64,000 nucleotides of DNA from contig NZ_JAPZVR010000008.1 in NCBI RefSeq assembly GCF_027622855.1, positions 62,001-126,000 on the forward strand, written 5' to 3'. Each line of letters starts with the position of its first letter. Within the stretch, counting starts at the first letter, position 1. Below are positions 1 through 6,564 of this stretch, one piece after another. The notes below the pieces were generated by a model. The model did no database searches and had not been told where the DNA came from. It was given only the letters and a program-made list of their open reading frames with translations. Both the position numbers and the translations under genes were made by a program. This stretch comes from Glycomyces algeriensis. Its GTDB lineage: Bacteria > Actinomycetota > Actinomycetes > Mycobacteriales > Micromonosporaceae.

Positions 1-39
1 TCCGACCACACCAACCACGTCCACGTCTCCATGCGCTAG
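1..39 (+). CDS. C-terminal end of a peptidase-like protein (partial)
   Basis: Only the last twelve codons and the stop of a gene that starts outside the window are visible. They read ...DHTNHVHVSMR. The HVHVS pattern is typical of the end of metal-dependent cell-wall peptidases and related domains (M15-like or ARB_07466-like), where a histidine of this segment binds zinc. With so little sequence this is an inference from a short motif. The next gene starts 12 bases later with its own ribosome binding site, so the two may be co-transcribed. Confidence 0.4.
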   Translation, partial: SDHTNHVHVSMR

Positions 40-50
40 AAGGCGACACG

Positions 51-689
51 ATGACCAGCATCCGCGACCAGTACCGCACCGCCGCCCGCACCGCCCTCGC
101 CCTCGTCGAGGACACCGCGGTCGCCAAGGCCTGGGCCGAGCCGTCCGCGCTCGCGGGTTTCACCGTCGGCGGCCTCGCCGCCCACCTCGCCCAGCAGATC
201 ACCTCGGTCACCGCCGGCCTCGCCGCCGACCACGCCGGCAAAGCGCACGTGACCCTGTTCGAGCACTACGACCGGGCCGCCTGGCTCGCCGCCGACCTCG
301 ACAACGACTACAACACCGGCATCCGCGACGGCGGTGAGCAGGCCGCCGAAGCCGGACCCGCCCACGTCGCCGCCCAGACCCGGGCCGCCCTCACCGCGCT
401 CGACACCGCCCTCGCCGTTATGGACGGCACCGAGACCAGCGGCAACACGCGCTGGCCGTACGCGATGACCCTCGACGACTTCCTGCGCACCCGCATCATG
501 GAGATCGTCGTCCACGGCGACGACCTCGCCTACTCCGTCGCGATCGACACCCCCGCGTTCGACCAGGACGTGTTCGACACGGCCGCGTGGATGCTCGCCC
601 GCCTCGCCGCCAAACGCCACGGCCAGGCGAACCTCGTGCGCGCCCTCGCCCGCGCCGAGCGCGCCCCGGAGTCCATCAGCGGCCTGTGA
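51..689 (+). CDS. DinB-fold, maleylpyruvate-isomerase-type protein
   Basis: The 212-residue protein has the layout of the actinobacterial maleylpyruvate isomerase/mycothiol-dependent enzyme family (DinB-like four-helix bundle). An N-terminal helix ends in SALAGFTVGGLAAHLAQQ, where the histidine is the usual first metal ligand, and a later helix carries RIMEIVVHGDDLA, which holds the second histidine. Members bind a divalent metal and often use mycothiol as thiol cofactor. The individual substrate cannot be predicted. The ATG follows GAAGG at a good distance. It lies between a peptidase end and the DAHP synthase leader, with no functional link visible. Confidence 0.75.
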   Translation: MTSIRDQYRTAARTALALVEDTAVAKAWAEPSALAGFTVGGLAAHLAQQITSVTAGLAADHAGKAHVTLFEHYDRAAWLAADLDNDYNTGIRDGGEQAAEAGPAHVAAQTRAALTALDTALAVMDGTETSGNTRWPYAMTLDDFLRTRIMEIVVHGDDLAYSVAIDTPAFDQDVFDTAAWMLARLAAKRHGQANLVRALARAERAPESISGL

Positions 690-729
690 CGCCCCGCCCA
701 GGGTGTGGCCGCCCGCTTTCGGGGTGTGC

Positions 730-742
730 TACGGTTCGCCCC
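730..742 (+). promoter_or_regulatory. Likely -10 box of a leaderless transcript starting at the aroG leader peptide
   Basis: TACGGT at 730-735 is followed by exactly seven bases and then the ATG of the leader peptide at 743. No Shine-Dalgarno sequence is present. The same -10/short gap/start pattern recurs at several other genes here, which supports initiation at or next to the ATG. No clear -35 box is seen. Confidence 0.5.
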
Positions 743-814
743 ATGTCTACGGCAGTTCGTTGGTATCGCGGCTTTACGCCGGCTCCGGGTGGAGCCAGGC
801 GGCGCACGCGCTGA
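743..814 (+). CDS. Leader peptide with Trp, Tyr and Phe codons before DAHP synthase
   Basis: A 23-residue open frame (MSTAVRWYRGF... ending in RRRTR) lies between the preceding gene and the DAHP synthase gene. It has Trp7, Tyr8 and Phe11 within five residues, and these are the three end products of the pathway whose first enzyme is encoded downstream. It ends 26 bases before a strong hairpin with a T-containing tail. This is the architecture of ribosome-mediated transcription attenuation: stalling at aromatic codons would alter RNA folding and allow read-through. The start is chosen from the -10 box seven bases upstream. A peptide this short has no other expected function. Translation is inferred, not shown. 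Confidence 0.65.
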   Translation: MSTAVRWYRGFTPAPGGARRRTR

Positions 815-865
815 CCGACGAACACACCCGGAGCCAGCAAGGCAGCGACACGAGTCGCTGCCTTT
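781..865 (+). terminator. Attenuator region: alternative hairpins and intrinsic terminator upstream of aroG
   Basis: GGCAGCGAC (841-849) and GTCGCTGCC (854-862) form a perfect 9-bp stem with an ACGA loop, followed by TTTCGTCG. Upstream, GGCTCCGGGT (781-790) can pair either with GGAGCC (791-796) or, over ten bases, with ACCCGGAGCC (826-835). CGCTGACC (809-816), which covers the leader stop codon, can pair with GGCAGCG of the terminator stem with one bulged A and so act as an antiterminator. The terminator lies 81 bases before the aroG start, so it can only act on aroG transcription. Confidence 0.6.
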
Positions 866-945
866 CGTCGTAAGGCGGGGCCGGCACCGGGGAGACCACG
901 AGTGGACGGGACCCGCCTCGCCACCAGAGATGGGAACCGCACCCG

Positions 946-2013
946 ATGACCGCCGACCGCTCACCGCAGACCAACGACCTGCGCGTCACCGCCTTCCAGC
1001 CGCTCGTCGCACCCGCCGCGCTCCGCGCCGAACTCCCGCTCGGCGACGCGCGCGCCGCCCTCGTCGAACGCACCCGCAATGAGGTCAAAGCCGTCCTCGA
1101 CGGCACCGACGACCGCCTCCTGGTCGTCGTCGGCCCCTGCTCCGTGCACGACGCGGTCGCCGCCAAGGACTACGCGCAGCGCCTCGCCGCCGCCGCGGCC
1201 CCGCTCGGCGACGCGCTCATGGTCGTCATGCGCGTCTACTTCGAGAAGCCCCGCACCACCGTCGGCTGGAAGGGCCTCATCAACGACCCCCACCTGGACG
1301 GCACCCACGACGTCGAGCTCGGCCTGCGCCTGGCCCGCCAAGTGCTCCTCGACGTCCTCGACACCGGCCTGCCGGTCGGCTGCGAGTTCCTCGAGCCCAC
1401 CAGCCCGCAGCACATCGCCGACGCCGTCTCCTGGGGCGCGATCGGCGCCCGCACCACCGAGTCCCAGGTGCACCGCCAGCTCGCCTCGGGCCTGTCGATG
1501 CCCGTCGGATTCAAGAACACCACCGACGGCGACCTGGCCTCGGCCATCGACGGCTGCCGCGCCGCCGCCGGCGACCACGTGTTCTTCGGCGTCGACGAGG
1601 ACGGGCGCGCCTCCATCGTCTCCACCAGCGGCAACCCCGACTGCCACATCATCCTGCGCGGCGGCCGCGGCGGCCCCAACTACGGGCCCGACGACGTGCG
1701 CGACGCCCTCGCGCTCCTGGCCAAGCACGACATGCCGCAGCGCCTCGTCGTGGACGCCAGCCACGCCAACTCCGGCAAGGACCACGTCCGCCAGGCCGAG
1801 GTCGTGCGCGAGGTCGCCGCCCGCATCGGAGCGGGGGAGCAGGGCATCGCCGGCCTGATGATCGAGAGCTTCATCGAACCCGGCCGCCAAGAGCCCGCCC
1901 CCCTCGAGACCCTCGTCTACGGCAAGTCCGTGACCGACGCCTGCGTCGGCTGGGACGACACCGAAGCGCTCCTGGGCGAACTCGCCGCAGCCGTCCGCCA
2001 GTCCCGGACCTGA
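946..2013 (+). CDS. aroG: 3-deoxy-7-phosphoheptulonate (DAHP) synthase, class I
   Basis: The 355-residue protein condenses phosphoenolpyruvate and erythrose 4-phosphate, the committed step into the shikimate pathway in the cytoplasm. It matches the class I AroF/AroG/AroH type in length and motifs: VVGPCSVHD near residue 65, MRVYFEKPRTTVGWKG near residue 100, the GARTTESQ stretch and KNTTDG in the barrel, and a C-terminal DASHANSGK-type segment carrying metal and phosphate ligands. Many actinobacteria use the unrelated class II enzyme, so this may be one of two isozymes. Expression is probably controlled by the aromatic-codon leader peptide and attenuator just upstream. Any feedback amino acid cannot be assigned from the sequence. 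Confidence 0.93.
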   Translation: MTADRSPQTNDLRVTAFQPLVAPAALRAELPLGDARAALVERTRNEVKAVLDGTDDRLLVVVGPCSVHDAVAAKDYAQRLAAAAAPLGDALMVVMRVYFEKPRTTVGWKGLINDPHLDGTHDVELGLRLARQVLLDVLDTGLPVGCEFLEPTSPQHIADAVSWGAIGARTTESQVHRQLASGLSMPVGFKNTTDGDLASAIDGCRAAAGDHVFFGVDEDGRASIVSTSGNPDCHIILRGGRGGPNYGPDDVRDALALLAKHDMPQRLVVDASHANSGKDHVRQAEVVREVAARIGAGEQGIAGLMIESFIEPGRQEPAPLETLVYGKSVTDACVGWDDTEALLGELAAAVRQSRT

Positions 2014-2015
2014 CA

Positions 2016-2061
2016 CGCGAGAGCGGGGCCCGCAGCTTGCGCTGCGGGCCCCGCTCTCGCG
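2016..2061. terminator. Bidirectional terminator between aroG and the arabinofuranosidase gene
   Basis: A perfect 21-bp inverted repeat (2016-2036 and 2041-2061) with a TTGC loop sits between two convergent genes, three bases after the aroG stop codon. It has almost no T tract, which is common for actinobacterial terminators. Confidence 0.85.
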
Positions 2062-2069
2062 TTGCGCGC

Positions 2070-3575
2070 CTAAGCGATGCGGATCGTGTTCCAGCTCATC
2101 GCCGGCAGCTCCACAAAGGCCACACCGTCCTTGACGGTGATGCCGCCGTTGGCCACCGGGGCCACCCGGGTCTGGTCCTGCAGCGTGTTCTTCGCGTCCG
2201 GGTCCGCATCGGTCAGCGTCGAGCACGTCACGTCCCCGAGCCCGCCGAGCGAACCCAGGTCGATCTCCAGCGTCAGCGGCGTCTCGAGCTCGCGGTTGAC
2301 CGCGAACACCGTGAACGTGCCGTCCTCGTTCGCGACCGCCACCGAGTGGAGCGCGGCCACGTCCCCGTACTTCTCGGTCGCGAACACCGGCGAGTCCGCG
2401 TTGACGCGCAGCACCTTGCCGCGCCCGAACTTCGAGGCCTCCGCGAACGGGAAGAACGTTGTCTGGCGCCACGCCGGCCCGTCCGGCTCGGTCATGATCG
2501 GCGCGATCACGTTCACCAGCTGCGCCAGGCACGCCGCGGTGACGCGGTCGCAGCGGCGTAGCAGCGTGATCAGCAGCGACCCGAACACGACCGCGTCCAT
2601 CGCCGAGTACACGTCCTCGAGCTGCCGCGGCGCGACCGCCCACGGCTCCTCACGCTCACCGGTGGGCGCGTTCTGGTACCACACGTTCCACTCGTCGAAC
2701 GAGATGTTGATCTTCTTGTCGCTCTTCAGCTTCGCGCCCACGGCGTCCGCAGTGGCGGTGACGCCGTCGATGAACAGCTCCATGTCCTGCGCCGAGGCCA
2801 TGAACGACTTGAAGTCGCCGTTCTGCGGCTGGTAGTAGGCGTGGGCGGAGATGTAGTCCACCGACTCGTACGACTGCGTCAGGACCTCGGCCTCCCAAGC
2901 CCCGAACTCCGGCATGCCGCGCGAAGAGGACCCGCACGCGACCAGGTCCAGCTCAGGGTCGATGTACCGCATCGACCGCGCGACCTGGTCGGCGGTGCGG
3001 CCGTACTCGTGGGCGGTCTTCTGCCCGATCTGCCAGGGGCCGTCCATCTCGTTGCCAAGGCACCACAGCTTGATCCCGTAGGGCTCCTCGTCGCCGTGGG
3101 TGCGGCGCAGGTCCGACCAGTAGGTGCCGCCGGGGTGGTTGGCGTACTCGAGGAGGTCGAGGGCCTCCTGCAGGCCCCGGGTGCCGAGGTTGACGGCCAT
3201 GTTCGGCTCGACGCCGACCGTGCGGCAGAACTTCATGAACTCCGAGAGCCCGAACTGGTTGGTCTCGGTGGTGCCCCAGGCGAGGTCCAGGCGGCGCGGC
3301 CGGTCCTCCTTGGGCCCGGTGCCGTCCTCCCAGCGGTAGCCGGAGACGAAGTTCCCGCCGGGGTAGCGGACCATCGTCGGTCCCAGCTCGCTGATGAGGT
3401 CGAGGACGTCCTGGCGCAGGCCGTCGGCGTTCGCGCTGGCGTGCCCCGGCTCGTAGATGCCGGTGTAGACGCACCGGCCCAGGTGCTCGACGAACGAGCC
3501 GAACAGCCGCTCGGGCACGTCGGCGACGGTGAAGCGCGGATCGAACTCGATGCGCGCGCGGTGGTGCTCGGCCAT
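2070..3575 (-). CDS. abfA: Alpha-L-arabinofuranosidase, glycoside hydrolase family 51
   Basis: The 501-residue protein has no signal peptide, so it probably acts in the cytoplasm, removing terminal arabinofuranose from imported oligosaccharides. It looks like a complete GH51 enzyme. LFGSFVEHLGR is at residues 24-34, VRYPGGNFVSGY at 69-80, and the acid/base glutamate is Glu176 in WCLGNEMDG. The nucleophile is Glu295 in SFDEWNVWY. A beta-sandwich domain follows. It lies convergent to aroG and downstream of a LacI regulator on the same strand. With the adjacent rhamnose operon this suggests use of arabinan-decorated, rhamnose-containing polysaccharide such as pectin side chains. That link is inference. 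Confidence 0.93.
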   Translation of the reverse strand: MAEHHRARIEFDPRFTVADVPERLFGSFVEHLGRCVYTGIYEPGHASANADGLRQDVLDLISELGPTMVRYPGGNFVSGYRWEDGTGPKEDRPRRLDLAWGTTETNQFGLSEFMKFCRTVGVEPNMAVNLGTRGLQEALDLLEYANHPGGTYWSDLRRTHGDEEPYGIKLWCLGNEMDGPWQIGQKTAHEYGRTADQVARSMRYIDPELDLVACGSSSRGMPEFGAWEAEVLTQSYESVDYISAHAYYQPQNGDFKSFMASAQDMELFIDGVTATADAVGAKLKSDKKINISFDEWNVWYQNAPTGEREEPWAVAPRQLEDVYSAMDAVVFGSLLITLLRRCDRVTAACLAQLVNVIAPIMTEPDGPAWRQTTFFPFAEASKFGRGKVLRVNADSPVFATEKYGDVAALHSVAVANEDGTFTVFAVNRELETPLTLEIDLGSLGGLGDVTCSTLTDADPDAKNTLQDQTRVAPVANGGITVKDGVAFVELPAMSWNTIRIA

Positions 3576-3653
3576 AATCGCCTCCTGGAAGGGTTCACTG
3601 GTGCTCGCCGGCGGCCCGCAGGGCGCGCGAGCGCTTGCCGGGCCGGTTGCGGT

Positions 3654-3684
3654 GACGCTACCAGACCCGAACTTTACCGTTACA
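3654..3684 (-). promoter_or_regulatory. Candidate promoter and LacI-like site upstream of abfA
   Basis: In the 138-base gap before abfA, the minus strand carries TGTAACGGTAAA (3684-3673), an imperfect palindrome about CG as in LacI-family operators. A TAGCGT box (3659-3654) follows and could serve as a -10. The match is partial (8 of 12 symmetric positions), so this is weak. Confidence 0.3.
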
Positions 3685-3713
3685 GGAACGCTCGCGGGGC
3701 CGTCGCGACCTCG

Positions 3714-4721
3714 TCACAGCTCCTGCGACGTCGAGGCCCGTGCGACCAGTTCGGGCTGGAAGACCACGTTGCGGTGGGTGTGCCCGGCGCCCTCGCCGAT
3801 CTCGTCGAACAAGAGCTGCGCGGCTGTGCGCCCCAGCTGCGAGCGCGGCTGGCGGATCGATGACAGCGGCACGGCCGCGGCGGCCGCGAAGTCGATGTCG
3901 TCGTAGCCGATGATCGCGCACTCCTGCGGGACCTTCACGCCGTGCATCGTCAACGCCTGCAAGGCACCCAGCGCCACGAGGTCGTTCGCGCAGAACATCG
4001 CGGTGGGCCGCTCCTCGAGACCGAGCATCTGCTCCACGGCCTCGCGCCCGGCGGCGAAGTTCAGCCCGGCGGTGGTGAAGACGTCGAGCGCTACACCGGT
4101 CTCGTCGCACACCTCGCGGCAGCCGGCGAGGCGGTCGGCGACCTGCGGGATCGAGGCCGGTCCGCCGACGAACGCGATCCGGGTGTGCCCGCGGTCGGCC
4201 AGGTGCTGGGCCGCGAGGCGGCCGCCGTGCACGTCGTCGACGGCGACGGAGCAGTGCGGGTGCCGCCCGGCGCCGCGGTCGACGAGCACGAGGGGGATGT
4301 CGTGGCCCGAGAGCCGCTCGATCCAGGAGGCGGAGGTGTCGTCGACGGGGGTGATGAGCAGGCCCAGGACCCGCTGCTCCTCGAGGATCTCGAGGTGGCG
4401 GCGCTCGCGGCGCACGTCCTCGCCGGAGTCGCAGACGGTGACGACGCCGCCGGCGGACTCGATGAGCGGTTCGGCGCCGCGCACGACGTCGGTGAAGAAC
4501 GGGTTGGCCACGTCCAGCACGACCACCGCGACGGTGCGCGAGCGCCCGGCCCGCAGCTGGCGGGCGGAGTCGTTGCGGACGTAGCCGAGTTCGGCGATCG
4601 CGGCCTGCACCCGCGAGCGGGTCTCCTCGGCCACGGCCTCGGGCCGGTTGAGGACGTTGGAGACCGTTCCGACCGACACGCCCGCGGCGCGCGCGACGTC
4701 CTTCATGCTGGTTGTGGTCAT
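3714..4721 (-). CDS. LacI-family transcriptional regulator of the sugar locus
   Basis: The 335-residue protein starts with a canonical LacI helix-turn-helix (MKDVARAAGVSVGTVSNVLN, residues 6-25), then the hinge and a periplasmic-binding-protein-like sugar domain (VAVVVLDVANPFF and onward). The ATG at 4721 is preferred over an upstream in-frame ATG at 4832 because GAGGTG lies just before it and homology starts there; the longer form would also overlap the operator. It is divergent from the rhamnose operon and upstream of the arabinofuranosidase gene. Two palindromes of its operator type flank the shared intergenic region, so it probably represses the rhamnose operon and itself until a sugar or sugar phosphate binds. 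The effector is unknown. Confidence 0.88.
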   Translation of the reverse strand: MTTTSMKDVARAAGVSVGTVSNVLNRPEAVAEETRSRVQAAIAELGYVRNDSARQLRAGRSRTVAVVVLDVANPFFTDVVRGAEPLIESAGGVVTVCDSGEDVRRERRHLEILEEQRVLGLLITPVDDTSASWIERLSGHDIPLVLVDRGAGRHPHCSVAVDDVHGGRLAAQHLADRGHTRIAFVGGPASIPQVADRLAGCREVCDETGVALDVFTTAGLNFAAGREAVEQMLGLEERPTAMFCANDLVALGALQALTMHGVKVPQECAIIGYDDIDFAAAAAVPLSSIRQPRSQLGRTAAQLLFDEIGEGAGHTHRNVVFQPELVARASTSQEL

Positions 4722-4818
4722 CGTCACCTCACGAATGCTATCGGGAGCCCAGGGTAGTGCAGGGGTGCGCATCGACGGATCGACTGCTCTCACTGCCGGG
4801 CAGTGCCCGGCCCGTCGT

Positions 4819-4832
4819 TTGAAACGGTTCAA
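4819..4832. promoter_or_regulatory. LacI-family operator 1
   Basis: TTGAAACGGTTCAA is a near-perfect palindrome about a central CG. It matches the second site at 4941-4954 in the pattern nTGAAnCGnTTCAA. It lies about 100 bases upstream of the regulator's start codon and on the upstream side of the rha promoter. Confidence 0.7.
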
Positions 4833-4895
4833 CGGTAATCCCGGAGCTTGAGGAGCATATACCGAACCGTGTTCGAATTTCTTCCCGGTCTTGCC

Positions 4896-4926
4896 TTGAC
4901 AACCTGAGGCCCGAGGGTTTTAACTT
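4896..4926 (+). promoter_or_regulatory. Promoter of the rhamnose operon
   Basis: A consensus TTGACA -35 box (4896-4901) is followed by an 18-base spacer and TTAACT (4920-4925), or TAACTT one base on. The second operator (4941-4954) falls just after the expected start point, where bound repressor would block transcription. Confidence 0.6.
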
Positions 4927-4940
4927 ATCGAAATCCCTTC

Positions 4941-4954
4941 ATGAATCGATTCAA
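4941..4954. promoter_or_regulatory. LacI-family operator 2
   Basis: ATGAATCGATTCAA contains the perfect 12-base palindrome TGAATCGATTCA and shares the consensus of the first operator 122 bases away. Its position downstream of the promoter suggests repression, possibly with looping between the two sites. Confidence 0.7.
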
Positions 4955-4998
4955 AATGTGCGGGGCATCGACCGCGCACATCCCAGAGGAGGAACCCC

Positions 4999-5394
4999 TT
5001 GGCAGCCCCGACCAACGGCTTGCAAGCGCCTTCAAAGGCGCGCGTGTGCTTCACGCTCCGCGTCCAGCCCGATCGGCTCGACGAATACCGCGAACGCCAC
5101 GCCGCCGTCTGGCCCGACATGCTCGCCGCACTCGCCGAGACCGGCTGGTCCAACTACTCGCTCTTCCTCGGCGACGACGGCCTCCTCGTCGGCTACCTGG
5201 AGACCGACGACTTCGACGCCGCCCGCTCCCAGATGGCCGACCGCGAGGTCAACGCCCGCTGGCAGGCCGAGATGGCCCCGTTCTTCGAAGGCACCGGCGG
5301 CGCCAACGCCGACGACGCCTTCAACATCCTCCCCGAAGTGTTCAACCTCGAGACCCAACTGGCCCAGGCCGCAGGTGAAGGAGCCGGCAAATGA
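4999..5394 (+). CDS. rhaM: L-rhamnose mutarotase
   Basis: The 131-residue product belongs to the RhaM/YiiL family, which interconverts alpha and beta L-rhamnose before isomerisation. RVQPDRLDEYRERHAAVWPDML gives the family's histidine and the dimeric alpha/beta ferredoxin-like fold. WSNYSLFLGDDGLLVGYLE and the RWQAEMAPFFE segment follow the usual pattern. The start is a TTG, chosen because AGAGGAGG precedes it by eight bases and no ATG or GTG fits. It is the first gene of the operon and overlaps rhaI by four bases (ATGA), indicating translational coupling. Confidence 0.9.
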   Translation: MAAPTNGLQAPSKARVCFTLRVQPDRLDEYRERHAAVWPDMLAALAETGWSNYSLFLGDDGLLVGYLETDDFDAARSQMADREVNARWQAEMAPFFEGTGGANADDAFNILPEVFNLETQLAQAAGEGAGK

Positions 5395-6560
5395 GCGACC
5401 GCACTGAGAACGCCAAGCAGGTCCTCGCGGCCCAGACCATCGAACTGCCCTCCTGGGCCTTCGGCAACTCCGGCACCCGCTTCAAGGTCTTCGCCCAGCA
5501 CGGCGTCCCCCGCGACCCCTACGAGAAGATCGCCGACGCCGCCCAGGTCAACCAGTACACCGGCGCCGCCGGATCCGTCGCCCTCCACATCCCCTGGGAC
5601 AAGGTCGACGACTACCAGGCCCTCGCCGCCCACGCCGCCGACCACGGCATCGCCATCGGCACCATCAACTCCAACACCTTCCAAGACGACGACTACATGC
5701 TCGGCTCCGTCTGCCACCCCGACCCGGCCGTCCGCCGCAAGGCCACCGCGCACCTCCTCGAATGCGTCGACATCATGGACGCCACCGGCTCGCGCGACCT
5801 CAAGCTCTGGTTCGCCGACGGCACCAACTACCCCGGCCAGGACTCCATCGCCGACCGCCAGGACCGCCTCGCCGACGTCCTCGCCGAGGTCTACGCCCGC
5901 CTCGGCGACGACCAGCGCCTCCTCCTCGAATACAAGCTGTTCGAGCCGGCGTTCTACACCACCGACGTCCCCGACTGGGGCACCGCCTACGCGCACTGCC
6001 TCAAGCTCGGCCCCAAGGCGCAGGTCGTGATCGACACCGGCCACCACGCCCCGGGCACCAACATCGAGTTCATCGTCGCGCTGCTGCAGCGCGAAGGAAA
6101 GCTCGGCGGGTTCGACTTCAACTCGCGGTTCTACGCCGACGACGACCTCATGGTCGGCTCGGCCGACCCGTTCCAGCTGTTCCGGATCATGCACGAGCTG
6201 GCGCTGCGCGGCGCCGTGGGCCCGGACTCGGGCATCGCGTACATGCTCGACCAGTGCCACAACATCGAGCCGAAGATCCCCGGCCAGATCCGCTCGGTCA
6301 TGAACGTCCAGGAGGCGACGGCCAAGGCGCTGCTCATCGACACCGACGCGCTCGCCGAGGCGCAGGCCGCCGGGGACGTGCTGGGCGCCAACGCCGTGCT
6401 CATGGACGCGTACAACACCGACGTGCGCCCGCTGCTCGCCGAGCTCCGCGAAGAGCAGGGCCTCGCGGCCGACCCGATGGCCGCCTACGCCGCCTCGGGG
6501 TACGCCGAGAAGATCAAAGCCGACCGCCAGGGCGGCCAGGCCGCCGGTTGGGGGGCCTAG
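5391..6560 (+). CDS. rhaI: L-rhamnose isomerase
   Basis: The 389-residue protein is of the RhaI type found in Pseudomonas and actinobacteria, not the longer E. coli RhaA type. It converts L-rhamnose to L-rhamnulose using two divalent metals in a TIM barrel. Visible signature stretches include IPSWAFGNSGTRFKVF-like residues at 15-32 (here ELPSWAFGNSGTRFKVF), LLLEYKLFEPAFYTTD, VVIDTGHHAPGTNIE and GGFDFNSRFYADDDLMVGS, which carry the metal-binding Glu, Asp and His residues. It overlaps the mutarotase gene and is followed four bases later by the aldolase/dehydrogenase gene, so it is inside one operon. Confidence 0.93.
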   Translation: MSDRTENAKQVLAAQTIELPSWAFGNSGTRFKVFAQHGVPRDPYEKIADAAQVNQYTGAAGSVALHIPWDKVDDYQALAAHAADHGIAIGTINSNTFQDDDYMLGSVCHPDPAVRRKATAHLLECVDIMDATGSRDLKLWFADGTNYPGQDSIADRQDRLADVLAEVYARLGDDQRLLLEYKLFEPAFYTTDVPDWGTAYAHCLKLGPKAQVVIDTGHHAPGTNIEFIVALLQREGKLGGFDFNSRFYADDDLMVGSADPFQLFRIMHELALRGAVGPDSGIAYMLDQCHNIEPKIPGQIRSVMNVQEATAKALLIDTDALAEAQAAGDVLGANAVLMDAYNTDVRPLLAELREEQGLAADPMAAYAASGYAEKIKADRQGGQAAGWGA

Positions 6561-6564
6561 GCGA

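Noticed and set aside
1079-1858. Long proline/serine/alanine/arginine-rich open frames overlapping real genes (for example inside aroG, gcvP, gcvH regions)
   Set aside because: These have the amino acid bias of GC-rich shadow frames, lack family motifs, and the recognised protein on the other frame explains the DNA.
4722-4832. N-terminal extension of the LacI regulator to ATG 4832
   Set aside because: The HTH begins at residue 6 from ATG 4721, which has its own GAGGTG site. The extension would overlap the operator.
4819-4954. An insertion-sequence end or attachment site at the two palindromes
   Set aside because: They match each other as short LacI-type operators flanking a promoter, with no transposase or target duplication.
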